From the NCBI GenBank assembly GCA_002943765.1, contig PQWQ01000001.1:4747501-4811500 (forward strand): a stretch of 64,000 nucleotides of DNA. The letters run 5' to 3'. Shown piece by piece: positions 12,201 to 24,500 of this stretch; the first letter of the stretch is position 1, and every line of letters begins with the position of its first letter. A program made the position numbers and the translations under genes. The notes beneath the pieces were generated by a model. The model saw nothing but the letters and a program-made list of their open reading frames with translations, was not told the DNA's origin and ran no database searches. The DNA comes from Psoroptes ovis (Eukaryota > Arthropoda > Arachnida > Sarcoptiformes > Psoroptidae).

Positions 12201-15200
12201 TTCATTGAATTCGTTTCAAAATCAAACAAAGCAATCAATATGCCAGGAAATTGATAATTTGATCTTACATTGAAATTTGTTATTATTTCATACGTTTTTT
12301 TAGATTTATTCCGAGCAACCCATTCATTACCGAATTGTATCAATGCTTTTGAATCTTTTTGTGCAATTTGTTGCATACAACATATCGATGCTTTACGCAA
12401 TAAATATCTCGAATTTACGATGCCATTACATAATATAAATATCAATTCATTTAAATCATAACAATATTGATCAAACATATGTAATTGTTGCAAACAAGCA
12501 ATTGTTTCACTTTGAACCAAGAAATCATCATGTTCTTGCAGTATTGAACATGCAATCATTATCATTGAACGTATTTCATTTATTGAATGTGTTGCTGTTT
12601 TGAATTCTGGTCCAATCGTTGTGATAATGGCCGAAAGACATTTTGCAATGCATTGATAAATGTCAATCAAAGATGGTGATAATGCCATCAATATTTTTGT
12701 ACATTGAGATAATGTCGGTTCAACATATGGCCGGAACATTGGTCCACCTGATTCAATAATCAATGTTAATGCATGTAATGCCCACAATTGTACCGATGGT
12801 GATGAATGATCTTCAGCCAATGCTAATAATAAGCTAATATTGTTTTTCAATTGAGGTACGGAACCCATTCCAACAACATAATGATGAATGCAACCAATTG
12901 CTAGCGAATAACCTGTACGTGTTAATGCATCACGTGCAGTGCGCAATTTTTCAAAACATTGCTGCGTTATGTTTGCTAAAAATTTTGCATCATTCACTGT
13001 CTGTACACAACGTCCAAAACTTTCAGCTGCAGCATAACGTATCAATATATTCGGATGATTCAATACATCGAATAATTGTGCAACAAGTAGCTTTCGTACT
13101 TCATCGATGCCTAAATTGATTTTATTTTCGACAAGTGTCTAGATGTTAAGTTGAAAAAACAGAAATTTAGTTTTTTTGATAAGAAAAAATTCAGTTAAAT
13201 AACTAACTCTTAAAGCACCGAGCATCGCTGTCAATATATTGATTTGTATTGCTTCTTGTCTTGATGATTTTGTATGCTTCAAACATTCTTGAAAATGATT
13301 CAACATTTGTACACGATGTTTTTGTGCAACATATGGAAATACCATTGCAAATACTTGTGCTGATTTATTGATTACAGCAACAGCCAATGGTGGCGATGAT
13401 GGTACCAATAATGGATCATTGTTAGATTTGTATAATATTGTTGGATCATATTCAATTGAACCAACACCAGATGATAAATGATTTTGTATCTGTTCATTCA
13501 AAAATGATTGAAAATTAATTTTCATTTTAAAAAATAGAAATTGATTGAAATGAAATAACAAGCAGCCCGAAAAATAGAACTAGCATTGACAAATCAATAC
13601 AGAACACACTCACAGAATTTTTTTCCAGCTTTCTATTTGGTTCCATCTTTGATTGACATTATGCAATGCAAAAATTGAAAACAAATTCAAAAAATTAGCA
13701 AAATAAGAAAATGAAAGCAACCTTAGATCCTTAGCAAAAGAAATGTGAAATAATGTAAGAAAATTAATGAAACTAACTTGATCTTCAATCAAACCATGTT
13801 CCGTATCTTGAATCCATGACCCCAATATAATATCAGCATTTGTTTGTATAAGATCACGTATCAATGAGCTTGATGTATTCACAACATTTTCCGTCAATGT
13901 TAAATCAGATACTAATAATCTTAGTAGATTAGCGAAACAATTTTCATACAATTGTGGTGGTAAGCATGATAATACTTGATACAACCGTAATCGTACCATT
14001 GTATAGCTACCTTTGATCGCTGGGCCTAATGTTTTGAAATGACTATTCAATGATACCAACATTGTAATAGCCGATTCAATCGGTGTGAATAATCGTCGTC
14101 GTATTTCATCGGTAACTAATTTAGAACAATATGTTAAAAAGCTAGACATTGCAGCTAATGCCCCGGCACGATTTTCCAATGTTATTTGCCATGTGAATGC
14201 ATCACCACGTGCTTTTTCTGAATCCAATTCTCTCGTATTTCGTGGGAATGAATTTTTCCATAACAATAATAAACGTGGTAATAAATTCTTTATTTGTCCA
14301 GGTCCTAAAGATAATACGGCACCCATCAATTGCCAACCAGCTTGTGTTCTTGGCATTGAAAGTCGACTATTTTGTGATGCAGTTCTTAACAAATCTTCAG
14401 CAATGTTGAATATTAATTTTGTTTTATTTTGCGGTATGCCTAGTGGTGTATATCTAACCGTACCGAATAATGCTGATAGTACGTATGAATGACCGTTTAT
14501 TGATTCTGGACTTGTATGCATCGTTTCTAGTCGCTCTAAAGAACGCTCAATTAATGGTGTTAATTGATTATTAACAGCTAAACTAATGCAACGAAGGCAC
14601 CAAGCTGCTGATAATCTCACAATATGTGCAGGATGATTAATCACTAAGCAAACATTGTCGATTAAATTTAATTGTGCATCATTCAATATTGTTAAACATG
14701 ATGGACCTAATTGATTCACTAATGTACCGATTTCTAACAGACAAACAACCAAAATATGTTGAGCTGTTTGTAAATCGATTGCAGTCTTGATTATTGAATT
14801 CTTATCAATTTCATTATTGTTACCACTGTTATTGCCGCCAGAATTATCTTGAGACTTGAAAGCCATACCGTGTCCAATTCTAGAATATTGGGACAAAATT
14901 TTCACCAATTCTTTGATAGCCATAAATTGTCCTTTTTCAGTAATATAAGTGCTAATAATCATTTTCAATATGAATGTAATGCATCTTCGACTATGTATGG
15001 CATCTAAATGTGTCGAAACAGCTTTCGAATTGCTTAATATCTCGAAAAAATGATTTAATAAAATTGAACAATTTTTTTCAATCCATTCATAGCCCATACG
15101 ATTACAGAAATCAACATACGAATGTATTACACCGATACGAATTTCACGATTAGCCGTAGAACTACCTTTGATCATTTCGCCAGCTTTCAAGAAACCGATA

Positions 15201-16207
15201 CCACCACGTAGAAATCCGGATGCTAGAAGATTAAGGACTTCATCAAGGGTGAAAATTTTAAATTTTGCCGAATTATTCGATGATTGTGATAATTGTAGAT
15301 TCTGTCGAATCGATGGGGTTTGTGTAATAGCTACCAGCGTTCCGAGCGTTTGAGCAACAGCTATCCGCACTTCATAATTAGAGCCATCAAATGAACGAAA
15401 ACACAATGAAAATACGCTTTCAATTTCGGTCGTATATAAAAATGGTGCAACTTCAATCAATTTTTGCAAACAACGTGCAGCATTAGCCCGTACAGACATT
15501 GAACGATCAAGTATTCCATGTTTTAGGCTTTTGTATACATCACGATGAACTGTATTACCGGCCGAGCCTAAACCATTAATGATCATCGATAGTGTTGAAT
15601 AAATTTCATACCTTGTCTGTGACTAAATTTTTGTATCGAAAAAAGAAAATTAATCATTCAAAAATTGCCGAAACTGTTAATATATTTACATCAGCATTTT
15701 TCAATAATTTCAATAATAATTGAACAGTTTCTTCATATGTACGACCCATTAAACGTCCTAAATTTGCATACATAATACCGATACAAATAATTGATGATAT
15801 TTTAGTCGACATCGATAATTGTGAATCATCTTTATTTTTTAATATTTCAATAAATTTATTGATTGTATCAAATAATAAAAATGTATCACCAATTGTAAAT
15901 ATTAATGCTAAACATTTTGCAATCAATTTTCGCAATGGATTATTTATTATATTTTGATTATATAATAATTGTTTGATTAATTGATCGACTAATGTTTTTT
16001 GAATATCTTTGATATCATCCTTGTGAATAGAAGAAAAAAAATTAAAAATTGGAAAAGTATTAAAGCAAAATCAAAACATACCTTTTCAGCTTTATCCAAT
16101 AGCTTCAATAATTGTCGTAACCAATCATAGACGAATGAAATTTTTTTATCACCTTGTAATTTATTGAATTCAATTTCATTCAATAAATAATCATTTTGTG
16201 AAGCCAT
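9242..16207 (-). CDS. HEATR5B: HEATR5B-like HEAT-repeat protein (AP-1 / endosomal trafficking)
   Basis: Complete gene of seven exons on the minus strand: 16207-16082, 16019-15690, 15622-13778, 13489-13208, 13138-10222, 10124-9744 and 9669-9242. All junctions are GT-AG and in phase, giving 2102 residues, close to the roughly 2070 of human HEATR5B. The match to that family is collinear throughout. Examples are RKLIAKCLALIFTIGDTF (exon 2), FLRGGIGFLKAGEMI and AEDLLRTASQNSRLSMPRTQ (exon 3), FPYVAQKHRVQMLNHFQEC (exon 4), and TARDALTRTGYSLAIGCIHH and GPMFRPYVEPTLS (exon 5). The fold is a long HEAT/ARM solenoid. By family, HEATR5 proteins (yeast Laa1, p200) bind the clathrin adaptor AP-1 with aftiphilin/gamma-synergin and act in TGN-endosome sorting. 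The C-terminus (exon 7) carries Ser and Asn runs not expected in vertebrates and ends in a short charged tail, IKLKVDFSNYK. Transcribed divergently from FAM50. Confidence 0.95.
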
Positions 16208-16455
16208 TCTTTTATTTATTCTTGATCAAACAATCAAATTCTTAATTGCAAATCAAATTCTTATGTTTGTGTTTTAAAATTTTGACAACACGTCAATTTG
16301 TCATACAACTTGAGTTGAAATAGTCGTCAAATTTTTTGTTTGTTTACATTTTTGCCATTTAAATTTATGAGATTTAATTTTCTGAATTTTTTTATTTTTC
16401 TTCATGCAATTAGATTATTTTGATGAATTACGAATAAGATCAAATTAAGAAAAAG
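16208..16455. promoter_or_regulatory. Short divergent promoter between HEATR5B and FAM50
   Basis: Only 248 bases separate the two ATGs, which face away from each other, so both 5' UTRs and core promoters must lie here. An inverted repeat, TTGAC, five bases, GTCAA, sits at 16282-16296, and further TGAC/GTCA half-sites follow (TTTGTCA near 16297-16303 and GTCGTCAAA near 16323-16331). No clear TATA box is placed for either gene. Shared regulation of the two housekeeping genes is inferred from the geometry. Confidence 0.65.
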
Positions 16456-17568
16456 ATGGCACATTATAAAGGTGCAGCATCCGAAGGTGGTCGAGCCCTT
16501 CAACTACAAAAACAACGTGAAAAAGCATTAGAAGAATTAGAATTAAGGAAGAAAAAAATTGAAGAAGAATTAAAATTATCTAATATCGGCAATAAATTTG
16601 CTGCACATTATGATGCTATCGAACAACAAATAAAATCATCAACTGTCGGTTTAGTTACGCTAGATGAAATGCGTGCTAAACAAGAAGGAGTGTTGAAAGA
16701 ACGTGAAAGACAGTTAGCGTTGAAAAAAGAATCCATGTTGAAGAAAGAAATAGAATCACGTAATCAACAGAAAGAAAAACAAAAGAAACAAATCAAAGCT
16801 TTGTCATTTCGTTTTGATGATGATGAAGAGGAGGAAAATGAAGATAATGATGATGATGATCATACTAATGATAACGAAAAACGAAAGGCTGAAAATAATC
16901 AATCTAACGATAGCAATGATTTTAAATTGAATCTTGATTCAAACGACAGTACAAGTCAAGATTCATCAAATCAAGAACCGCTTAGGAAAAAGCGTAAAAT
17001 GATGAAAAATCCTGATGTTGACACCAGTTTCTTACCGGATCGTGAGCGTGAAGAAGAAGAGAATCGTCTTCGAGAACAATTACGACAAGAATGGGTAGAA
17101 AAGCAAGAAAAGCTAAAAAATGAAGAAATAGAAATAACATTCAGTTATTGGGATGGATCTGGTCATCGTAGATCGACGATGATGAAAAAAGGCAATACAA
17201 TTTATCAATTTTTGCAAAAAGCATTAGATTTATTGCGTAAAGAATTCCATGAACTGAAAACCGTTACAACTGATCAATTAATGTATATCAAAGAAGATTT
17301 AATATTACCACATCATTATAGTTTTTATGATTTTATCGTTACGAAAGCAAGAGGTAAAAGTGGACCATTATTTAGTTTCGATGTACATGATGATGTACGT
17401 TTGGTGTCAGATGCGACCATTGAACGTGATGAATCACATGCCGGTAAAGTATTGTTACGAAGCTGGTATGAACGTAATAAACACATATTTCCAGCTAGCC
17501 GCTGGGAGCCATATGATCCTAATCGTAATTATGATAAATATACGATTGGTGATCGTATTAAGAAATAA
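16456..17568 (+). CDS. FAM50A: FAM50/XAP5 family protein (spliceosome-associated, nuclear)
   Basis: Single uninterrupted frame of 370 residues, close to the 339 of human FAM50A. It opens MAHYKGAASEGGRALQLQKQ, the family's conserved start, then a charged helical or coiled-coil stretch to about 115. An acidic block (Asp/Glu rich) spans 121-139 and a Ser/Asn-rich linker follows. A basic nuclear-localisation-like RKKRK lies at 177-181, and NPDVDTSFLPDRE at 185-197. The XAP5 domain spans about 223-368, with YWDGSGHRR, KALDLLRKEF, LILPHHYSFYDFIV and KHIFPASRWEPYDP. By family it is a nuclear, C-complex spliceosome component. Vertebrate FAM50A has introns; this copy has none. It has its own divergent promoter and no poly-A remnant, so intron loss is likelier than recent retroposition. 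Start chosen at the only upstream ATG that begins the conserved N-terminus. Confidence 0.95.
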   Translation: MAHYKGAASEGGRALQLQKQREKALEELELRKKKIEEELKLSNIGNKFAAHYDAIEQQIKSSTVGLVTLDEMRAKQEGVLKERERQLALKKESMLKKEIESRNQQKEKQKKQIKALSFRFDDDEEEENEDNDDDDHTNDNEKRKAENNQSNDSNDFKLNLDSNDSTSQDSSNQEPLRKKRKMMKNPDVDTSFLPDREREEEENRLREQLRQEWVEKQEKLKNEEIEITFSYWDGSGHRRSTMMKKGNTIYQFLQKALDLLRKEFHELKTVTTDQLMYIKEDLILPHHYSFYDFIVTKARGKSGPLFSFDVHDDVRLVSDATIERDESHAGKVLLRSWYERNKHIFPASRWEPYDPNRNYDKYTIGDRIKK

Positions 17569-17716
17569 TTGAAAATATAATTTGAATTTTTATTTATGAT
17601 TTCGAAGACGACACCACCATTGTAAATTTGAATTTTTATTTTTAATTTTTTTTTTAAATTTCCAATCCAATAATTGTTTCTATAATTTTGATTTATAAAT
17701 TGAAATGAAAATTTTG

Positions 17717-17722
17717 AATAAA
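17717..17722 (+). promoter_or_regulatory. Poly(A) signal AATAAA of FAM50
   Basis: A canonical AATAAA 149 bases after the FAM50 stop. Cleavage 10-30 bases later would end the transcript just before the tandem array that begins at about 17757. Confidence 0.55.
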
Positions 17723-17756
17723 TTTTCAAATTTTGAAAAATTTCCAATATACACTG

Positions 17757-20415
17757 CCAATTTTTTCAGAAAAATCAAAGGCTACAGACTGCCATCTTAT
17801 TTCAAAAAAATCAAAGACTATAGACAGCCAATTTAAAAAAAAAAAATCAAAGGCTATAGTAAGGCAATTTTTTCAAAAAAATCAAAGGCTATCCACTGGC
17901 AATTTTTTTCAAAAAAATCAAAGGCTATACATTGACATCTTTTTTCAAAAAAAACAAAGGCTATACATTGCCATCTTTTTTCAAAAAAATCAAAGGCTAT
18001 ACATTGCCATCTTTTTTCAAAAAAACCAAAGGCTATCCACTGCCATCTTTTTTCAAAAAATCAAAGGCAATAGTAAGGCAATTTTTTCAAAAAAATCAAA
18101 GGTTATACATTGCCATCCTTTTTCAAAAAAATCAAAGGCTATACACTGGCAATTTTTTTCAAAAAAATCAAAGGCTATAGTAAGGCAATTTTTTCAAAAA
18201 AATCAAAGGCAATAGTAAGGCAATTTTTTCAAAAAATCAAAGGCAATAGTAAGGCAATTTTTTCAAAAAAATCAAAGGTTATACATTGCCATCTTTTTTC
18301 AAAAAAACCAAAGGCTATCCACTGCCATCTTTTTTCAAAAAATCAAAGGCAATAGTAAGGCAATTTTTTCAAAAAAATCAAAGGCTATACATTGCCATCT
18401 TTTTTCAAAAAAAACAAAGGCTATCCAATGCCATCTTTTTTCAAAAAAAATCAAAGGTTATACATTGCCATCTTTTTTCAAAAAAACCAAAGGCTATCCA
18501 CTGCCATCTTTTTTCAAAAAATCAAAGGCAATAGTAAGGCAATTTTTTCAAAAAAATCAAAGGCTATCCACTGCCATCTTTTTTCAAAAAAATCAAAGGC
18601 AATAGTAAGGCAATTTTTTCAAAAAAAATCAAAGGTTATACATTGCCATCTTTTTTCAAAAAATCAAAGGCAATAGTAAGGCAATTTTTTCAAAAAAATC
18701 AAAGGCTATAGTAAGGCAATTTTTTCAAAAAAATCAAAGGCAATAGTAAGGCAATTTTTTCAAAAAAATCAAAGGTTATACATTGCCATCCTTTTTCAAA
18801 AAAATCAAAGGCTATCCACTGCCATCTTTTTTCAAAAAAATCAAAGGCAATAGTAAGGCAATTTTTTCAAAAAAATCAAAGGTTATACATTGCCATCCTT
18901 TTTCAAAAAAATCAAAGGCAATAGTAAGGCAATTTTTTCAAAAAAATCAAAGGCAATAGTAAGGCAATTTTTTCAAAAAAATCAAAGGCAATAGTAAGGC
19001 AATTTTTTCAAAAAAAACAAAGGCTATCCAATGCCATCTTTTTTCAAAAAAACCAAAGGCTATCCAATGCCATCTTTTTTCAAAAAAACAAAGGCTATCC
19101 ACTGCCATCTTTTTTCAAAAAAAACAAAGGCTATCCAATGCCATCTTTTTTCAAAAAAAATCAAAGGTTATACATTGCCATCTTTTTTCAAAAAAACCAA
19201 AGGCTATCCACTGCAATCTTTTTTCAAAAAATCAAAGGCAATAGTAAGGCAATTTTTTCAAAAAAATCAAAGGCTATAGTAAGGCAATTTTTTCAAAAAA
19301 ATCAAAGGCAATAGTAAGGCAATTTTTTCAAAAAATCAAAGGCAATAGTAAGGCAATTTTTTCAAAAAAATCAAAGGTTATACATTGCCATCTTTTTTCA
19401 AAAAAACCAAAGGCTATCCACTGCCATCTTTTTTCAAAAAAATCAAAGGCAATAGTAAGGCAATTTTTTCAAAAAAATCAAAGGTTATACATTGCCATCT
19501 TTTTTCAAAAAAACCAAAGGCTATCCAATGCCATCTTTTTTCAAAAAAACCAAAGGCTATCCACTGCCATCTTTTTTCAAAAAAATCAAAGGCAATAGTA
19601 AGGCAATTTTTTCAAAAAAACCAAAGGCTATCCACTGCCATCTTTTTTCATAAAAATCAAAGGCTATCCACTGCCATCTTTTTTCAAAAAAATCAAAGGC
19701 TATACATTGCCATCTTTTTTCATAAAAATCAAAGGCTATAGTAAGGCAATTTTTTCAAAAAAATCAAAGGCAATAGTAAGGCAATTTTTTCAAAAAAATC
19801 AAAGGCAATAGTAAGGCAATTTTTTCAAAAAATCAAAGGCAATAGTAAGGCAATTTTTTCAAAAAAATCAAAGGCTATCCACTGCCATCTTTTTTCAAAA
19901 AAATCAAAGGCAATAGTAAGGCAATTTTTTCAAAAAATCAAAGGCAATAGTAAGGCAATTTTTTCAAAAAAATCAAAGGCTATCCACTGCCATCTTTTTT
20001 CAAAAAAATCAAAGGCAATAGTAAGGCAATTTTTTCAAAAAAATCAAAGGCAATAGTAAGGCAATTTTTTCAAAAAATCAAAGGCAATAGTAAGGCAATT
20101 TTTTCAAAAAAATCAAAGGCTATCCACTGCCATCTTTTTTCAAAAAAATCAAAGGCAATAGTAAGGCAATTTTTTCAAAAAAATCAAAGGCAATAGTAAG
20201 GCAATTTTTTCAAAAAATCAAAGGCAATAGTAAGGCAATTTTTTCAAAAAAATCAAAGGTTATACATTGCCATCCTTTTTCAAAAAAATCAAAGGCAATA
20301 GTAAGGCAATTTTTTCAAAAAAATCAAAGGCTATAGTAAGGCAATTTTTTCAAAAAAATCAAAGGCTATAGTAAGGCAATTTTTTCAGAAAAATCAAAGG
20401 CAATACACTGCCAAT
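17757..20415. repeat. Large tandem array of 35/36-bp A-tract units (minisatellite)
   Basis: Two unit types alternate. Type A (35 bp) is GGCAATAGTAAGGCAA followed by TTTTTTCAAAAAAATCAAA. Type B (36 bp) is GGCTATCCACTGCCATC followed by the same T6-C-A6/7-TCAAA block; B variants read GGCTATACATTGCC, GGTTATACATTGCC or GGCTATCCAATGCC. Some units have one A fewer (34 bp). Span divided by unit length gives roughly 75 copies. From about 19870 to 20240 the B, A, A-short, A order recurs, a higher-order repeat. The first (17757-17782) and last (about 20374-20400) units share TTTTTTCAGAAAAATCAAA, with a G that interior copies lack. Open frames through the array are by-products of its period and not genes. 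Confidence 0.95.
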
Positions 20416-20436
20416 GGGAAAATTTTGAAAATAGCC

Positions 20437-20565
20437 TTAGATTTTTTCGATTTTTTGAAAAAAGATGGCGATGTATAGCCTTAAATTTTTCCAATTTTCA
20501 AAAAATTTCCATTGACTGTTGCTGGAGATTTTTTCGAAATTTCTAAAGACTATAGCCTCAGATTT
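20437..20565. repeat. Degenerate array units in inverted orientation
   Basis: Read on the minus strand, this stretch contains GAGGCTATAGTC, then AAGGCTATACATCGCCATC followed by TTTTTTCAAAAAATC. These match the type A and type B units of the adjacent array but point the other way. The stretch joins the array through 20400-20436 (CACTGCCAATGGG then an A/T-rich spacer). It therefore forms the second, short arm of a long inverted repeat with the array. Confidence 0.75.
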
Positions 20566-21505
20566 ATGTAAATTATCTTTATTTTTTTTTCTTGAAACAC
20601 TAAAATCAATTTATTTATTAAATATTTGTATTACAATTTCAAATTGGAACATAATTGGAAAATAATTAAAAGTGAAAAACATATTAGAGAAATAAAAATG
20701 GATGAAATCTGTTGCTTGAATTGTGTTAATCAATCGTTATGATTCTGATTGTAAGAATATAATGATAATAAATGATGATGATAATATCCGTGTTATGAAT
20801 TTATTTGCACTAAAATTTAATTGAAAATTGTTCTGAAAATTTATATCTTCGAGGAATATCGATGATGATTTCCCAAAGAAATTGTGGTGATGATATATAT
20901 GTGGTTAATGTGTTTTCAGACATTGTTGTATTTTCCCTTAATTTTCAACAAAGACAAACATTTGTGGATTCATGAGTTAGATAGTTGAAAATTATTGATT
21001 TAATCAATATTTGATTGATGTTACATCGAATAAAATTGATTGTTTCCTTGAAATTTTTCATTGAATTGAAAATAAAATGACCAGAACTATTGATGAATGA
21101 TGGATAATTGATGATTGATAAATCAATACATTGGTTTGTATAGATTTACATGCAATTAGTGTAGAATTAATGATCGTTGATTTATTAATATTTGTTGCAG
21201 ATTAAATTTTTATCCCTGCATTTGATTTGAAAACCATAATTTTTTCAAAAATGTGTATATCGATGATCATTGATGAATTCATTGCAATTAATTTCAAATT
21301 CTTTGAATTGGATGAATCGTCGCTTCGTGAATGAAGAAAATTTAAAACAAACGAAATAAATGGGAGAAAAAATGTTTCAAAGATGATCAATAGTATTTAA
21401 ATTCGAATAATATCATTATTTCAATTTTGTGCATGGCATTCATCGTTGTATTGTGTTATTATTGATATCAATATTGCCACTCATTAATCCATTATTACTG
21501 AAATA
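20566..21505. other. 3' flank of the homothorax gene
   Basis: A+T-rich sequence after the predicted hth stop codon, expected to hold the 3' UTR. AATAAA on the minus strand occurs at 21186-21181, 20805-20800 and 20615-20610. No other gene seen. A frame on the minus strand (from about 21502 to 21446, Y-F-S-N-N-G-L-M-S-G and on) looks protein-like but is out of phase with the upstream hth exon. Confidence 0.5.
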
Positions 21506-21522
21506 CTAATAATAATAAACAC
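21506..21522 (-). CDS. hth: hth terminal exon (short C-terminus), tentative
   Basis: Acceptor TTTTCCCTGCTAACAG is strong and in phase. It gives only Gly-Val-Tyr-Tyr-Tyr and TAG, 80 bases after the previous donor. Fly and vertebrate proteins have somewhat longer tails, so another acceptor further downstream remains possible. Confidence 0.45.
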
Positions 21523-24500
21523 CTGTTAGCAGGGAAAAATTTTTCAAAAATTCAAATTAAAATAAATCTTAAAAATATCAATCAACAAAATCATAATATT
21601 ACCAGGTGTACGAAATTGTTGACTACTATCCATTAGATAACCCATATTTGGATCAGGACTATATGCTGAACCAGCAGATCCTAATGAACTGCCAAGATCT
21701 ATAGTGACAATTCGAATGGTAAAAAATCATTCAGAACTTAAAGTCTTCAAAAAATATTCAAAATACATTACCTGCACGATTTGATTGATCAATCATTGGT
21801 TGTACAATTCTTCTTCTTGCATTGATAAACCTGTTAAATTATTGAAATAAAAAGAAGAAAAGGTGTTAAAAAATCAATGATCGAAACAGTTCAATAATAT
21901 TAAAGGCATTTGAAATTTTTCAAATAAAATCAATGTTTGCGTGTATGAAAATAGAAAAATTTGTTCAAAAAAAAAAAAAAAAACACATTTGAAAACTTCA
22001 CATCTACCAAATCAACCATTACTACAAAAATGAATGAAAATAAACATTAATCACCAATCATTATTATTTATTATTCGTTGCTTGTTTAGACTTGACTAGC
22101 TAGCTAGTAGTTTAGCTCTATTGTAATTGTTCATGTTCAAAAATTCAAATTTTGCCATTTTAACAACAGCAAATTTGATGATGATTTTAAACTTGAATGT
22201 TTTTTTTAAAATTCAAAAATTATTTGCTGGAAAATCATAGGCAATCAAACGATGATTATCAGCCAACAACAACAACAATCACCATTCAAAATGAATATTT
22301 CAAAGTGATATTCAAAGTGAAATTACATAGCAGCAATCATCATCATCATTATCATTATACTCAATTTCAATCATTCAACATTCAAATACAGATATTTGAA
22401 TGATGATAAACAAATTGGTTTTCATTTTTTAAAATTTCATTTTTTTCAAAAATTTAAATTTGTATTGAAATACATCAAATAAATGATGAATAACAGGTCG
22501 AATAATGATGATAATGACTGTAACCAGGAGATGTGGAGATGAATAATCATAGAAAAAAGGTGAAAATTATGGTTTAGACAACACAAATAATCATAAATAA
22601 ATAACTATGAATATGTTCATATTTGATGATCATCATTATCATTACGATTATTCACACACCATAATTTTAAATTTTTTCGTTTCAAAAAAAAAAAATTTAA
22701 AAATCGCATGGTTCAATGAATATTTTCAAATAATATATTTTGGCTCAGGTATATACCTCACTGTACCATGTCGATGTTTACCTTTTACATTTGACTAATG
22801 AATTTTACCAAGGAAAAAATTATTTTGCGCTCAAAAAAAAACAAACAAACAAACAAACCAATTAATGATCCATAAATGAATAATTATCATCGGAAACATG
22901 TGGCAATCATGAACAACCAGCCAACAAACAAACAAACAAAAACCTTCGAAACTAACGGTAAACAAACGGGAAAAACATTCAAAAATTGATAATGATGATG
23001 ATGATGATAATGTTGTATAAATTCATTCATCAGTATGACAAATGAAAATGAAATTTTTTGTTTTTTTGGTCAAAATAATGATGATGGTTAAGAACCATTA
23101 ATACTATTGATCAAGATTATTATTCAATATTGCTGTTATTAGCTAACCAACAAACAAACAAATAAATAAACAAACAAACAAATAGATCCATTTGTCCAAT
23201 AATTTTTGGACCCAAGAACAGCTTACTAAAACAGTAAATGATAGATTTTCGAATGATAAATGTTGTTAGATTTTCCCATAGAATTATCATCAAAAAAATG
23301 GATGAATGAATGAATGAATGAATATGTGAAATTAAACGAAATTTTTCACAAAATGATGGAATCATTATTCATTCATTTATTTATTTGATTATTGTTTATT
23401 TATTTCTTACCAATTTTGTATAACAATTGAATAATGAACTAAAAATGAACGAATCTTTTCGTGTTTTCTCCAAAATATATTTGTTTATGTGAAACAAAAT
23501 GTCATTTTAGACATTTATTTTTTAAATGATAATGATTATTTGTGTATTTGTGTGCGTATGGTCGCTCGCTCGTTTGTCTACCTTGTGTGTATGATCAGAT
23601 AAAAATGGCAGGAATTCATTCTATTTATTCTTTACAGTTATATTTTATCAATTTTTTCCGAAAAAAAAAGCATTCAACCAACGAATGATGTTGACGATTT
23701 GTTGTTTGATAATGAACATGAACATGAAATGAAATGAATACACGCACATCATAATTTCATATGATTTAAGATAATAATTATGGAATAAATAAATAAAAAA
23801 TAACATTATCTGAATCAACAACAAAAAAGACTAAATTATAAAATTACAAATGACATCTGAAAATGATGAAAAACGAAATGGTTTGCATGTCCATCGATGA
23901 AACAAATAATGAATGATGTATAAAATACAAGGTATAATCACCTTGTACATTTTTGTGTCCATTTTCCATTATTTTTGTTCATTTTTTTCTGGCTCAAAAA
24001 TGTAATCAAATTAAGATTAATGATGAAACACACAAATGATTATCAGTGAATTATCATTTCTGTTCGGGAACAAAAAAAACGACATTTGGACCGACACAAT
24101 TCTTTCATATTGAACTGTTTTACGCGGGGGAATTGTGTTTGTCCAAACGCCTAGATGGACATGAACACATCCGAACATTTAATGCACCAAGCATTGCATT
24201 GATTCAATAATTCTCAATTCTGTCATTTCGATTTTTATTGACTAGGAAAAATCCATTGAAAATTGAAAATAATTAAAAGTAATAAAATAATAATAATAAT
24301 AATCGTCCATACATTTCATTTATATAACATACATTTATATAACACACACTAATATATAACAGGTCATCATTGCCATAATCACAAATCACAATATGTGTTT
24401 GTATTTGTTTGTTTGTAATCAAAAATTAATTTACAATCTTTATTATTTCGATTATTTTATTTCATTGAAACAATATTGAATCGATACAATGATTTTCAAC

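Noticed and set aside
13610..13777. Read-through extension of HEATR5B exon 3
   Set aside because: Family similarity stops at IEDQ and resumes at the 13489 acceptor; the intervening codons are intron.
17733..19741. Several 80-160 codon frames across the tandem array
   Set aside because: They are translations of the 35/36-bp units (repeating FFQKNQRL-like words in shifting frames), begin nowhere plausible and change frame with each unit-length variant.
21446..21502. Protein-like minus-strand frame after hth (Y-F-S-N-N-G-L-M-S-G)
   Set aside because: Would need a phase-0 upstream exon, but the preceding hth exon ends in phase 1.
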